Shown here: piece after piece, positions 1 through 7,091 of the stretch | Numbering within the stretch: the first letter of the stretch is position 1 | Layout: every line of letters begins with the position of its first letter | Assembly: GCA_029820875.1 (NCBI GenBank) | Contig: JALGUK010000041.1 | Coordinates: 1 to 12,984, forward strand | DNA: 12,984 nt | Direction: 5' to 3' | DNA from: Candidatus Zipacnadia bacterium | Lineage (GTDB): Bacteria > Armatimonadota > UBA5377 > JALGUK01 | Translations under genes and position numbers: made by a program | The notes under the pieces: generated by a model | Database searches by the model: none | What the model was told of the DNA's origin: nothing | What the model saw: only the letters and a program-made list of their open reading frames with translations

Positions 1-952
1 GGCCAAGAGGCAGCCAGACCTGCCTGTTGCCCATTCGTCTCCAGTGTATGCCGTCGCGGCTGAAAACGAGTTGGGAGTCCACGGTCTGCTCGATGCCCTC
101 GGGATCAGGCTGGCGAAAATCCTTCCCGCCTGTGTCTATATGCAGCACCGAGAGAATGCCGAAGTAGACGCCCTCGTACTTGATGACGCGTATGCGGTAG
201 AACTGGGTGCCGACGGGGTCGTGCTCGTCCGGCGCAAGCACCACCTGAAGGGGACTCCAGTGGATAAAGTCCTTGCTGACCGACCGACCGATACGCCGCG
301 GCCCGCCGGCGGGCCGAAAGTAGCCGACGAAGCCTTGGTATGAGTCGTCCCAGCCCAGCAGGGAATGCGTATCCCCGGTAGGTTGAATTACAGGGTTGCC
401 CGCATAAGATTTCCAGTGAAATCCATCCGGCGAGAAGAAGACTCCGAGGCCCGGCCGCCAGTAGCCGACGCCCTTGTAGCGCCGGTTGGGGTCGGGATCG
501 CGCTCATCCACGATGAATATGGCGTTGCCGCTGGGGACGTAGTTGGTCTTCTTGATGCCGCCGAACTCCGCGAGTCCGAGATCGGGGCGCTCCCAGTTGA
601 TACCGTCGCGGGATATCGCATAGCATGTTCGATGGATTTCATGCCCGGCAAGGTCAATCCCCGTGTACCACATTTTGAGCATTCGCTGTTCGGTATCGTA
701 CAAGACGACTTGGGGACTTAAATAGCCGCCTTCCCAGGGCATCTGTGGGCTCATCAGTGGATTGCCCGGGTACTTCTGCGGGTTGCACATTGTGATTTCG
801 AGCCCGTACATGTCGCTGATGACATAGTCGTCCGCGAAAAGTTGCCTCTGCGCGCCGACCTCGATGGGGGGAGCTGCCTGGACTTCCGCGACAAGCATCA
901 ACACGAGCAAAACTATTATACCTACTGGAAAAGTCGAGGTTCGGATGTCCAA
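1..952 (-). CDS. Exported glycosyl hydrolase-like protein with five-bladed beta-propeller repeats (C-terminus cut by window edge)
   Basis: The reading frame stays open to base 1, giving 317 complete codons without a stop, so the C-terminus lies outside the window. It starts at TTG 952, chosen because GAAGGAGGCG lies about 10 bases upstream. Residues 1-26 form a signal peptide (DIRTSTF, then a hydrophobic stretch ending VQA), so the protein is probably exported. The mature start carries QLFADDYVI, an opening I know from uncharacterised secreted glycosidase-like proteins of Planctomycetota and Armatimonadota. Repeated blade-type motifs follow: ISRDGINWERP, FFSPDGFHW, SVSKDFIHWSP, FSRDGIHWRR. 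Such S-x-DG-x-x-W repeats are typical of GH32/GH43/GH130-like propellers. The exact family and substrate cannot be read from the sequence. It lies 110 bases downstream of the other glycosidase on the same strand, suggesting a small polysaccharide-use pair. Confidence 0.8.
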   Translation of the reverse strand, partial: MDIRTSTFPVGIIVLLVLMLVAEVQAAPPIEVGAQRQLFADDYVISDMYGLEITMCNPQKYPGNPLMSPQMPWEGGYLSPQVVLYDTEQRMLKMWYTGIDLAGHEIHRTCYAISRDGINWERPDLGLAEFGGIKKTNYVPSGNAIFIVDERDPDPNRRYKGVGYWRPGLGVFFSPDGFHWKSYAGNPVIQPTGDTHSLLGWDDSYQGFVGYFRPAGGPRRIGRSVSKDFIHWSPLQVVLAPDEHDPVGTQFYRIRVIKYEGVYFGILSVLHIDTGGKDFRQPDPEGIEQTVDSQLVFSRDGIHWRRMGNRQVWLPLG

Positions 953-1030
953 GGGAATCCCGCCTCCTTCACGCTCAATGCCGTATAGAAGCCGCAGGTT
1001 GTTCTTCGACAATGAAGTTCGCCCATGCGT

Positions 1031-1062
1031 GCACGTTTCCCTTCCACGACGGGTGAACGTGC
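1031..1062 (-). other. Stem-loop immediately after the glycosidase stop codon
   Basis: Read on the minus strand, GCACGTT and AACGTGC pair as a 7-base stem starting directly after the TAG stop at 1065-1063. An inner CCC/GGG can add three pairs around a loop of about nine bases. No run of T follows, so it is not a standard intrinsic terminator. It may mark a transcript 3' end or protect the upstream message. It is visible as an inverted repeat; its function is inferred. Confidence 0.4.
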
Positions 1063-3780
1063 CTATCGCACTCTGCGCACCTTACACGCCACGTCCCGCT
1101 TGACGGGAGGCAGGTCCAGCCGGAGTCGTCCCGCATGGCTGACGGCCGTCACGCTCCCCGTTGGTCTCCCCTTACGCGTGTCCCACCACTGGATTTCGTA
1201 CTCGCCGTCGGGCATCTTCTGTAGGTAGAGCCAGGCGTCGGTCACCGGCTTGGGTTCAATTCCTTTTTGGTCATTGAACCAGGTGCTGGCGGGATTTTGA
1301 ATCCACAGCAACGCGAAATCATCGTCGCGCAGCCCGATTACCCTCAGCGCCACGCAACGGGAGTCCTTGCAGCCCGTGAACACGTAACGGTCCACGGTGA
1401 GCCAGTCGGCCCCGGTGTTGTCGAGCTTAATTGTGTGCCGGCCCGCTGGCACGTCGATTGCAAAGTCCTTCTCGTAAGTGGCGACCCAGATATTCCACCT
1501 GGCGTCATGCTTGCTTTCCTTCCACGGGCCGTCGCCCTTGCCTGCCGGAAGCTGCTTTACCAGGACCTCCTTCCCGTCAAGCCAGATATGTAGAACCGCT
1601 CCGGATGCAACCCTTCCAACATGCATGATAAACTTACCCGGGGTCGGGTAATTGACAAGGAACGTCGGGGGACGCCGCAAGTCCGGCTTGGACGAGGAGT
1701 AGAGAACCCCTGCAAAGTCGCCGCCTGTGACAGAGCCGTCGGGTCGGACTCTGAAGTGAGTGCCCGTAGCTCGTCCCCAGCCCATCGGTGGAGTCAGGAC
1801 CAAGTCGTCATATCCTCCGGATTTGCTCTTTGACCGCGGTGTGGTAGTAATGATGGGCTGAAGATTCAGGTCGGCCCACGGAATATCCCTGACGAACGCG
1901 TGCAGAGCTGTGAATTCATGGTACAGATTCTTAGAGTGAACGTAATTGTTCCAGTACCATATCATGGCACTCCCCATTGCGCCGCCGGCCACTGCCGCCC
2001 ACATACCGTTGTGCATATTGGTCCCGCGGCCGTTCGGATCGTACTGGTTGTCGCCGGAAGTCCAGTCAATGCCGAATTCGCCCACAAGAAACGGCTTGCC
2101 GTAGGCACGTGCTCCGCGTGCGACGAGGTCCCCTATCGTTTGCCCGGCGTCGCTCTGATTGCCCGGCGAGCCGTAGATGTGTTCCTGCGCGAAGTCGATG
2201 TCGGGAAGCGCCCACACGTCAGGGTTGCCGTAGGTGGTGGTAACAAGATGCTTGTTCGGGTCTATCCGCTTAAGATACGCCGCCATCTCCGCAACCCAAT
2301 CGGCGGGCGCATGCACCTCGTTCCAAAACTCCCATGACTGGATATGCGTACAATACCCATAACGGGCCACCATATACCGCAGGCGCTGCTTGTAGAGCCT
2401 GCGCGCCTCCTGAGAGGTCCAAAACTCGGCTGGTGAATCACAGGGGCCGCCGTTTGCGGCGTTATAGGGGGACAGATGCCACAGTTGTTCGCCGAAGTAG
2501 CCCTTCCGGTCAAGCAGCTCCCCGTAAGTTCCCAGGCAAAGCATCAGATACACGTCGTGCCGTTGGGCAAGCTGAAGAAGATGGTCTATCCGCCAAGCAT
2601 TATCGAGGCTGTAGCGGCCCGCCCCATAGAATTGCCCCCGTGCGGGCCATCCCTCCATGTCCTTCCACTCCAGCCCGAGGTTCCACGGAACCAGCCAGAT
2701 GCGCGCGAAGTTGGCTCCGGCCTCACCCAATGCGGGAAGCCACTCCTGGTAATCGTAAAGGCCCGCCTCCGATGCCCAGCAGAGGTTTTCGCCGACCGGG
2801 AAATAGGAATCTTCCGAATCGAACTGCAGATACCACGGGCTGCGCCTGCTGCGCCGGATGAACCCCGGTGACTCAGCGGCCACTGCCTTGAAGGTACCTG
2901 TGGGCGACCGGCGCCTGCCCGAGCGGTCTCTGGCTTCTATCCGGTAGCGATAGCGCCCGGGCTTGGTCGGTGCAAATCGCACTTTCCACACCGGCTGCCC
3001 CACGGGCGTCAACGTTTCTGTCCCCGCTATAAGGCTTTGTTCGTACTCCTGATACAGGAACGCAGGGACGCGTGTCGTCGTCCCGTCGGGCGCAACGAAA
3101 ACGCCTACAACATCTATCTCTCGCGGGTCAAACGGGTTTTCGTAGCTTGCGGCGAGGTCGAATGTGACCTCGAACTTGCCATAGACAGGCACAGTTTCGC
3201 GACGCGGGCGCAGTGTGCCGATGGCCAGCGGCCGAGCGTCTCCGGACGTGATACGATCTGCTCTCTTGCGGCTTAGCCACGCCTTATAAGTCGCCTGGAT
3301 GTCTTGGGGCTGCGCCGGAGCAAGGCGCAGGCGGAAGTCCACCGGTTGCCCGGCCGCAAGTGTGGACGTGCCCATGCGGACTTGAGCCTCGAAGTGGTTT
3401 GCGCCGAACTTGCGGTTGTCCTGGAGCGAGACCGCCATGGGGCCGGATTCGATGGTCGCGCGCAATGCCTTGTCACCGGCTGTGCTGCCCGTAATCGAGA
3501 TGGTACTTGGGAGGCAACTGCGCTGGGAACTCGCGGGTTGCAACCAGGGGTCCGCTACCGCGGTACCAGTGGGAATTTCCCGCATGGATATCACAAGGAA
3601 GCTGCAAGATAAGAAAAGGCCCTGCCGTCTTAATGTCACTTGATGGCACCAGGCGGCAGTGGATCTGAAGGGAATCGCGGGCCTGGATGATTTCCTCTTG
3701 GAACTCGATCGGGTGCCCGCCGCCGGGGAATGTGCCGGTGACGCGCCAGCTTTGGTCGGTCCCGGCGAACAGTTCCCCAC
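1063..3780 (-). CDS. DUF5060-type TIM-barrel glycoside hydrolase, main part of a frameshifted gene
   Basis: This open frame has 905 codons, but its first 90 or so look like the wrong frame of the overlapping fragment at 3473-3889. Plausible protein begins near residue 92 (STISITGSTAGDKALRA). Residues of about 195-300 match a DUF5060 beta-sandwich (VYGKFEVTFDLAASYENPFDP; WKVRFAPTKPGRYRYRI). Residues 310-635 form a clan GH-A-like (beta/alpha)8 barrel. FWNE with Glu488 is the likely acid/base and VGEFG with Glu568 the likely nucleophile. Residues of about 690-800 resemble a carbohydrate-binding jelly roll (LHIWLDGKEV; AGRHTIKLDNTGADW), and a C-terminal beta domain runs to 905. The likely role is extracellular cleavage of a plant or microbial polysaccharide; the substrate is unknown. 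The gene needs the signal peptide encoded by the other fragment for export, so either the assembled sequence has an indel or this copy is broken. Confidence 0.8.
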   Translation of the reverse strand: MGNCSPGPTKAGASPAHSPAAGTRSSSKRKSSRPAIPFRSTAAWCHQVTLRRQGLFLSCSFLVISMREIPTGTAVADPWLQPASSQRSCLPSTISITGSTAGDKALRATIESGPMAVSLQDNRKFGANHFEAQVRMGTSTLAAGQPVDFRLRLAPAQPQDIQATYKAWLSRKRADRITSGDARPLAIGTLRPRRETVPVYGKFEVTFDLAASYENPFDPREIDVVGVFVAPDGTTTRVPAFLYQEYEQSLIAGTETLTPVGQPVWKVRFAPTKPGRYRYRIEARDRSGRRRSPTGTFKAVAAESPGFIRRSRRSPWYLQFDSEDSYFPVGENLCWASEAGLYDYQEWLPALGEAGANFARIWLVPWNLGLEWKDMEGWPARGQFYGAGRYSLDNAWRIDHLLQLAQRHDVYLMLCLGTYGELLDRKGYFGEQLWHLSPYNAANGGPCDSPAEFWTSQEARRLYKQRLRYMVARYGYCTHIQSWEFWNEVHAPADWVAEMAAYLKRIDPNKHLVTTTYGNPDVWALPDIDFAQEHIYGSPGNQSDAGQTIGDLVARGARAYGKPFLVGEFGIDWTSGDNQYDPNGRGTNMHNGMWAAVAGGAMGSAMIWYWNNYVHSKNLYHEFTALHAFVRDIPWADLNLQPIITTTPRSKSKSGGYDDLVLTPPMGWGRATGTHFRVRPDGSVTGGDFAGVLYSSSKPDLRRPPTFLVNYPTPGKFIMHVGRVASGAVLHIWLDGKEVLVKQLPAGKGDGPWKESKHDARWNIWVATYEKDFAIDVPAGRHTIKLDNTGADWLTVDRYVFTGCKDSRCVALRVIGLRDDDFALLWIQNPASTWFNDQKGIEPKPVTDAWLYLQKMPDGEYEIQWWDTRKGRPTGSVTAVSHAGRLRLDLPPVKRDVACKVRRVR

Positions 3781-3889
3781 CTAAGCGCACCTCTTCGATT
3801 ACACCGGTGGGCGCGACCTGGATGGTGGGCTGTCCGACGGCATTGGCACAGGTTGCTGTGATAAGAAGAGGGAGCAAGACGCAAGTCAC
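3473..3889 (-). CDS. N-terminal fragment of the frameshifted glycosidase, carrying the signal peptide
   Basis: The start is GTG 3889, with AGGAGG about 10 bases upstream. Residues 1-18 are a clear signal peptide (TCVLLPLLITATCANA), followed by beta-rich sequence (TIQVAPTGVIEEVRLGGELF; SWRVTGTFPGGGHPIEFQEE; DSLQIHCRLV). The frame ends at 3473 after FPAQLPPKYHLDYGQHSR. The last ten or so residues look out of frame: the frame of the downstream gene, offset by one base, continues sensibly as ISITGSTAGDKALRATIES. Thus this 138-codon piece and the 1063-3780 frame are best read as one gene, 1063-3889, with about one extra base (or two missing) between roughly 3500 and 3520. It starts 38 bases after yraN, on the same strand. 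Alone, the fragment would give a short exported protein with no obvious activity. Confidence 0.75.
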   Translation of the reverse strand: MTCVLLPLLITATCANAVGQPTIQVAPTGVIEEVRLGGELFAGTDQSWRVTGTFPGGGHPIEFQEEIIQARDSLQIHCRLVPSSDIKTAGPFLILQLPCDIHAGNSHWYRGSGPLVATREFPAQLPPKYHLDYGQHSR

Positions 3890-3927
3890 GGCAGGGGCAC
3901 CTCCTGGGCTGCATCGCCAGCAATGTG

Positions 3928-4314
3928 CTAAATGTGTGAATCGGGCGGGGCACCGAAGGCATTTGGGATGATGTTCACCGAAGAGGGCCTGCCGGCTTGG
4001 TTGATGAGGACCTCGACCACGTCGAACCGCACGGGCCGCCCTTGCAACTTCCGCTGCTTGATGTAAACCTCCGCCACGCGAGCTACTTTGCGTTGTTTAC
4101 GGTTACCCACAGACTCCTGAGGGGCGCCGAAGGCATCGCCTGTGTGTGACCGGACCTCGACAAAAACAAGCCGCCCGGCGTGCTCAGCAATGATGTCCAA
4201 CTCTCCGACCGCGCAACGGAAGTTGCACTCTCGGATGCGATATCCCTGCGCAAGCAGGACCCGCCTCGCCGCTTCTTCCGATTGTTGGCCAATCCGCTTT
4301 CTGTCGCTTCGCAT
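3928..4314 (-). CDS. yraN: YraN/UPF0102 family nuclease-like protein
   Basis: The 128-residue length is normal for the family. The nuclease-fold signature is complete: GELDIIA (Glu38, Asp40) and FVEVRSH (Glu53, Arg55), then QESVGNRKQRKVARVAEVYI and RFDVVEV. YraN proteins resemble Holliday-junction resolvase and restriction-endonuclease folds, and nuclease activity is reported for some members, but the cellular role is unsettled. The ATG at 4314 lies only three bases past the rnhB stop, so the two are translationally linked. The pairing with rnhB is conserved in many bacteria, which supports the call. The C-terminal PNAFGAPPDSHI tail is not conserved as far as I know. Confidence 0.93.
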   Translation of the reverse strand: MRSDRKRIGQQSEEAARRVLLAQGYRIRECNFRCAVGELDIIAEHAGRLVFVEVRSHTGDAFGAPQESVGNRKQRKVARVAEVYIKQRKLQGRPVRFDVVEVLINQAGRPSSVNIIPNAFGAPPDSHI

Positions 4315-4317
4315 CGT

Positions 4318-5013
4318 TTATTCCATGGGCAGTTCCATTTGTGCACTCAAACAGACCGGAGCAAAGCTGCGCCGGTGCACCGGGGACGGTCCCCGTGCCT
4401 GGAGTATCGCTTTATGCTCCGGCGTTCCATAGCCCTTGTGCCGGGCAAATCCGTAGCCCGGGTATTTCACATCAAGCTCTCGCATAATCGCATCCCGTTC
4501 CACCTTTGCCACGATGGACGCCGCCGCGATGCACCGCACCTTTGCGTCTCCATGGACGACTGCGGCGCAGGGGATGTCAAGTTGGGTGATGGGCAGGCCG
4601 TCTATGAAGACGAAATCGGGCGGCGGTTGGAGAGCGTCTATTGCCGCATGCATAGCAGCCTGGCTTGCGCGTAGGACGTTGAGCGAATCTACAATATCGT
4701 GTGGAATTGCGGCTACTCCGACGGCCGTGGCCACCCTGAGGATTTGCGTGTAGAGGGCCTCGCGTTTGCTGGGGACGAGCTTCTTGGAGTCATCGCACCC
4801 GGGGAGCCTTGCGCCTTTGGGCAAAATCACGGCGGCGGCGACGACAGGCCCGGCAAGGGCGCCGCGACCTGCCTCATCCACTCCGGCAATCCTCGTGTAA
4901 CCCTGGCGTCGGGCCTTCAGCTCATACTTACTCACCCGAAGCAGCCGACTCCCCTCCTCGGCAAGGGCAGTGTCCGACGCGTCTGCAAGAGCACACCGAA
5001 CAAGTAGCCCCAT
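4318..5013 (-). CDS. rnhB: Ribonuclease HII
   Basis: This enzyme nicks the RNA strand of RNA:DNA hybrids and starts removal of ribonucleotides misincorporated in DNA, in the cytoplasm. The family signature IAGVDEAGRGALAGPVVAAA is at residues 42-61, with Asp46 and Glu47 in the active site. FIDG (Asp138) and the block GDAKVRCIAAASIVAKVERD (ending at Asp174) supply the remaining metal ligands. The frame is 231 codons from ATG 5013, but no clear ribosome site precedes that ATG. A GTG at 4935 (MSKYELKARRQGYTRIAG) would give about 205 residues, closer to the usual length. GAGGAGGGG lies upstream of it, though rather far (about 15 bases), so the start is open. It follows lepB by 10 bases and abuts yraN. 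Confidence 0.96.
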   Translation of the reverse strand: MGLLVRCALADASDTALAEEGSRLLRVSKYELKARRQGYTRIAGVDEAGRGALAGPVVAAAVILPKGARLPGCDDSKKLVPSKREALYTQILRVATAVGVAAIPHDIVDSLNVLRASQAAMHAAIDALQPPPDFVFIDGLPITQLDIPCAAVVHGDAKVRCIAAASIVAKVERDAIMRELDVKYPGYGFARHKGYGTPEHKAILQARGPSPVHRRSFAPVCLSAQMELPME

Positions 5014-5023
5014 TGTTACGATT

Positions 5024-5692
5024 TCAATGTAGGATACGAATCCGTTGGAGGGGCCAGAAGATACATATAGCCTTGCCCATTACATTTTCCCGGGGCAACC
5101 AGCCCCATCGGTGGCCGTCGTTGCTGTCAGTGCGGTTATCACCCAGAACCAGCAGCATGTCGTCGGGGACTGTCTTAGGTCCCCACTCGTAGTCTGGATC
5201 ATCCTTGATAAACGGTTCAAACTGCGAAACGCCGTTGACGTAAAGCTGCGCCTGGATTCCGTGTTCCTCATCTATGTATTTGGACCTAACTTCCACCTCG
5301 TCACCCGGGAGCGCCACAACGCGCTTGATGAAGTCCTTTGGTTCCGGCGATGCCTGCGGAGGTGCTTTGAAGACGATAATCTCCTGGCGCCTGGGCTGGC
5401 GGAATCGGAGGATGAACTTGTTGACGAGGATTCGGTCTCCGACCATCAAAGTGGGCTCCATTGAGCCGGAGGGGATCCAGAATGCCTGGACCACGAAAGG
5501 TCGGATAACACAAAACACGAGCAAGAAGGCGATTAGCCCGGAGTCAACAAACTCGGTGAAGGATGTTCGGCGCTCGAGGGAAATGGTGCGGAGGAACGAA
5601 ATCGCCAGACGTATTGCGACTCCGATTGCAATGATCACCAGCACTTCCCACATATTGTCGAGTGCGAGGAAGCTGTTTTCAGGCATCGGCAC
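5024..5692 (-). CDS. lepB: Signal peptidase I
   Basis: This membrane-bound Ser/Lys peptidase removes signal peptides from exported proteins on the outer face of the cytoplasmic membrane. From GTG 5692 it has 222 residues. Two hydrophobic segments lie at about 17-34 and 51-72. Box B is IPSGSMEPTL with nucleophile Ser77, box D is FIKRVVALPGD with general-base Lys123, and box E is LGDNRTDSNDGHRWG at about 183-197. The start at 5692 is preferred because GAGGTGAG sits about 8 bases before it; the frame is open to another GTG at 5704, which lacks such a site. In box E the usual Ser-x-Asp-Ser-Arg reads SNDGHR, a mild variant. The gene sits between rplS and rnhB, its customary place. Its presence next to several exported proteins is probably coincidental. 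Confidence 0.95.
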   Translation of the reverse strand: MPMPENSFLALDNMWEVLVIIAIGVAIRLAISFLRTISLERRTSFTEFVDSGLIAFLLVFCVIRPFVVQAFWIPSGSMEPTLMVGDRILVNKFILRFRQPRRQEIIVFKAPPQASPEPKDFIKRVVALPGDEVEVRSKYIDEEHGIQAQLYVNGVSQFEPFIKDDPDYEWGPKTVPDDMLLVLGDNRTDSNDGHRWGWLPRENVMGKAICIFWPLQRIRILH

Positions 5693-5731
5693 GGTGCTTC
5701 TCACCTCTAAGCGACGGCCTGGTCCCCGCCC

Positions 5732-6079
5732 TCAGCGTATCCGTTGCTCCTTAATGCGTGCACTTTTTCCGATTTTCTCCCGCAGATAGTAGAGTTTACC
5801 TCTGCGGACCTTGCCGCGGCGGAGCACCTCGATCTTGGCGATGCGCGGAGAGTGGATAAGAAATTTCCGTTCCACGCCGACCCCGTGAGTGACTCGTCGG
5901 ACCGTGAAGCACTCTTTCAGCCCGCCCTTTTCCCGCGCGATGACAACGCCCTCAAACGCTTGCAGGCGCTCGCGATCGCCTTCGACGACCTTGACCTGCA
6001 CCCGCACGGTGTCTCCGGGATTGAAATCCGGGATATCTTCCTTCAACTGTTCAACTTCAACCGATTCAACCAGGTTCAC
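5732..6079 (-). CDS. rplS: 50S ribosomal protein L19
   Basis: L19 is a large-subunit protein located near the interface with the 30S subunit. The 115-residue length is standard. Typical family sequence is visible throughout: [52 protein letters not shown] and [16 protein letters not shown]. It starts at GTG 6079 inside the last codons of trmD (14-base overlap), with GGGGAAG as ribosome site, so translation is coupled to trmD. The trmD-rplS order is highly conserved in bacteria. Confidence 0.98.
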   Translation of the reverse strand: MNLVESVEVEQLKEDIPDFNPGDTVRVQVKVVEGDRERLQAFEGVVIAREKGGLKECFTVRRVTHGVGVERKFLIHSPRIAKIEVLRRGKVRRGKLYYLREKIGKSARIKEQRIR

Positions 6080-6812
6080 TTTGCTTCCCCCTTAGTTGTG
6101 CAAGGAGCTTCTTATCTTCTTCCGTTAGCTCGGCCTGCTCGAGCAGGTCAGGCCGGCGTTGGAGGGTCCGGCGTAGCGACTCCCTCCGGCGCCACCGACG
6201 AACCTGCTCGTGGTTCCCAGAAAGCAGCACAGGTGGGACCGCCATGCCGCGCCACACTTCGGGCCGTGTGTAATGCGGATGTTCCAGGATGCCCGAAGCG
6301 AACGAATCCTCCACGACGCTTCTTTCATTCCCGACAGCGCCGGGCAGTAGTCGGACCACGGCGTCAATCAGCACCATGGCCGGCAATTCGCCCCCGGTGA
6401 GCACGTAGTCGCCGATGGATATCTCATCGTCAACCAGCGCCTGCCGCACCCTCTCGTCCACGCCCTCGTAGTGGCCGCACACAAGCAGCAACGCATCCTC
6501 GGCTGCCAACTCCTCGACCATAGGCTGCGACAGCCGCCGCCCTTGCGGCGTCAAGAGAATCGTTCGAGGCTTCTCCTCGTAGCGGGATGCTATGCTCTCA
6601 ACCGCTTCAAACAGGGGTGGGGCCATCATGACCATGCCGCCGCCGCCGCCGTACGGCGCGTCATCTACACTGCGGTGAGCGTCATGGGTATAGTCGCGCA
6701 GGTTGACGAGGTTAATTGTGACGATACCGGCCTCGATCGCCCGTTTGATAATACTAACGCCCAGCGGCCCTTTAAATGCCTCTGGGAAGATAGTGATGAC
6801 CTCAATCCGCAT
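6066..6812 (-). CDS. trmD: tRNA (guanine-37-N1)-methyltransferase
   Basis: TrmD methylates N1 of G37, next to the anticodon, using S-adenosylmethionine, and so prevents +1 frameshifting. The 248-residue length is standard. The N-terminus [13 protein letters not shown] and the glycine loop [13 protein letters not shown] (residues 50-62) are typical. The SPOUT trefoil knot that binds SAM is formed by [11 protein letters not shown] (86-96), [11 protein letters not shown] (112-122) and [20 protein letters not shown] (132-151). Asp169 in VVEDSF matches the catalytic aspartate of the E. coli enzyme. It is the first gene of the leftward cluster: the frequent upstream genes rpsP and rimM are missing, and a promoter lies about 55 bases before the ATG. 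Confidence 0.98.
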   Translation of the reverse strand: MRIEVITIFPEAFKGPLGVSIIKRAIEAGIVTINLVNLRDYTHDAHRSVDDAPYGGGGGMVMMAPPLFEAVESIASRYEEKPRTILLTPQGRRLSQPMVEELAAEDALLLVCGHYEGVDERVRQALVDDEISIGDYVLTGGELPAMVLIDAVVRLLPGAVGNERSVVEDSFASGILEHPHYTRPEVWRGMAVPPVLLSGNHEQVRRWRRRESLRRTLQRRPDLLEQAELTEEDKKLLAQLRGKQSEPG

Positions 6813-6865
6813 TCGGGCATTCCCCGAAGCGACGACTGCAACTTGCTTCTACGCAACGAGTTGTT

Positions 6866-6874
6866 ATTATACCA
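6866..6874 (-). promoter_or_regulatory. Extended -10 promoter for the trmD operon
   Basis: Read on the minus strand the sequence is TGGTATAAT: a perfect TATAAT with the TGn extension, so a good -35 box is not required, and indeed none is seen at 17 or 18 bases. Transcription would start near 6859, giving a leader of about 46 bases before the trmD ATG. Promoter type is inferred from the consensus only. Confidence 0.7.
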
Positions 6875-6933
6875 TATTCCAGCGATTGCGGCTACCCCTG
6901 AGTCGGAATTTAGGCTTGTTTTGATGGAGTGCT

Positions 6934-6965
6934 GGGGGTAAGGCTCTGGGATAGGGGAGAGGGGG
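6934..6965 (+). other. Potential G-quadruplex upstream of the plus-strand promoter
   Basis: Four G-runs (lengths 5, 3, 4 and 5) are separated by gaps of nine, three and three bases, which fits a three-tetrad quadruplex on the plus strand. It ends 13 bases before the -35 box of the rightward promoter and lies between the two divergent promoters. The pattern is seen directly; folding is not shown. It could be a chance result of a G-rich spacer. Confidence 0.4.
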
Positions 6966-6978
6966 ATGACAGGATAAC

Positions 6979-7007
6979 TTGACACTCACAGAGCAGACAC
7001 GTATAAT
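6979..7007 (+). promoter_or_regulatory. Consensus sigma70-type promoter for the TPR gene cluster
   Basis: TTGACA at 6979-6984 and TATAAT at 7002-7007 are both perfect matches to the housekeeping consensus, separated by the optimal 17 bases. The start point should be near 7014, giving a leader of about 78 bases to the GTG at 7092. This is expected to be a strong, mostly constitutive promoter unless a repressor acts on it. The 279-base gap 6813-7091 holds this site, the opposite trmD promoter and the G-rich stretch; I see no small gene or riboswitch in it. Confidence 0.85.
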
Positions 7008-7091
7008 CTTCTCCGGTAGAAGTTATACATTCCTACAAGTTTCCGCGCCGTTTTGCAGGGCCAGTTGCGTAAGGTATTGGGGGAGAGCGCC

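Noticed and set aside
974..1015. Possible promoter (TTGTCG, 17 bases, TCTATA on the minus strand) before the propeller protein
   Set aside because: Both boxes match the consensus poorly (4 and 3 of 6), and cotranscription with the upstream glycosidase is equally likely.
1900..2861. Plus-strand open frames of 145 and 175 codons inside the glycosidase
   Set aside because: They are mirror images of the catalytic domain coding sequence, with Arg/Pro-rich, low-plausibility proteins.
3490..3530. Programmed ribosomal frameshift in the glycosidase gene
   Set aside because: No slippery heptamer, internal Shine-Dalgarno-like stimulator or obvious hairpin is seen, and glycosidases are not known to use recoding. 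An indel is simpler.
5744..6400. Plus-strand open frame of 218 codons opposite rplS and trmD
   Set aside because: It is fully antisense to two conserved genes and has no recognisable domain or ribosome site.
6813..7091. Small RNA, riboswitch or tRNA in the divergent gap
   Set aside because: The only structures I see are two promoters and a G-rich stretch; no cloverleaf, conserved leader motif or terminator hairpin is visible.
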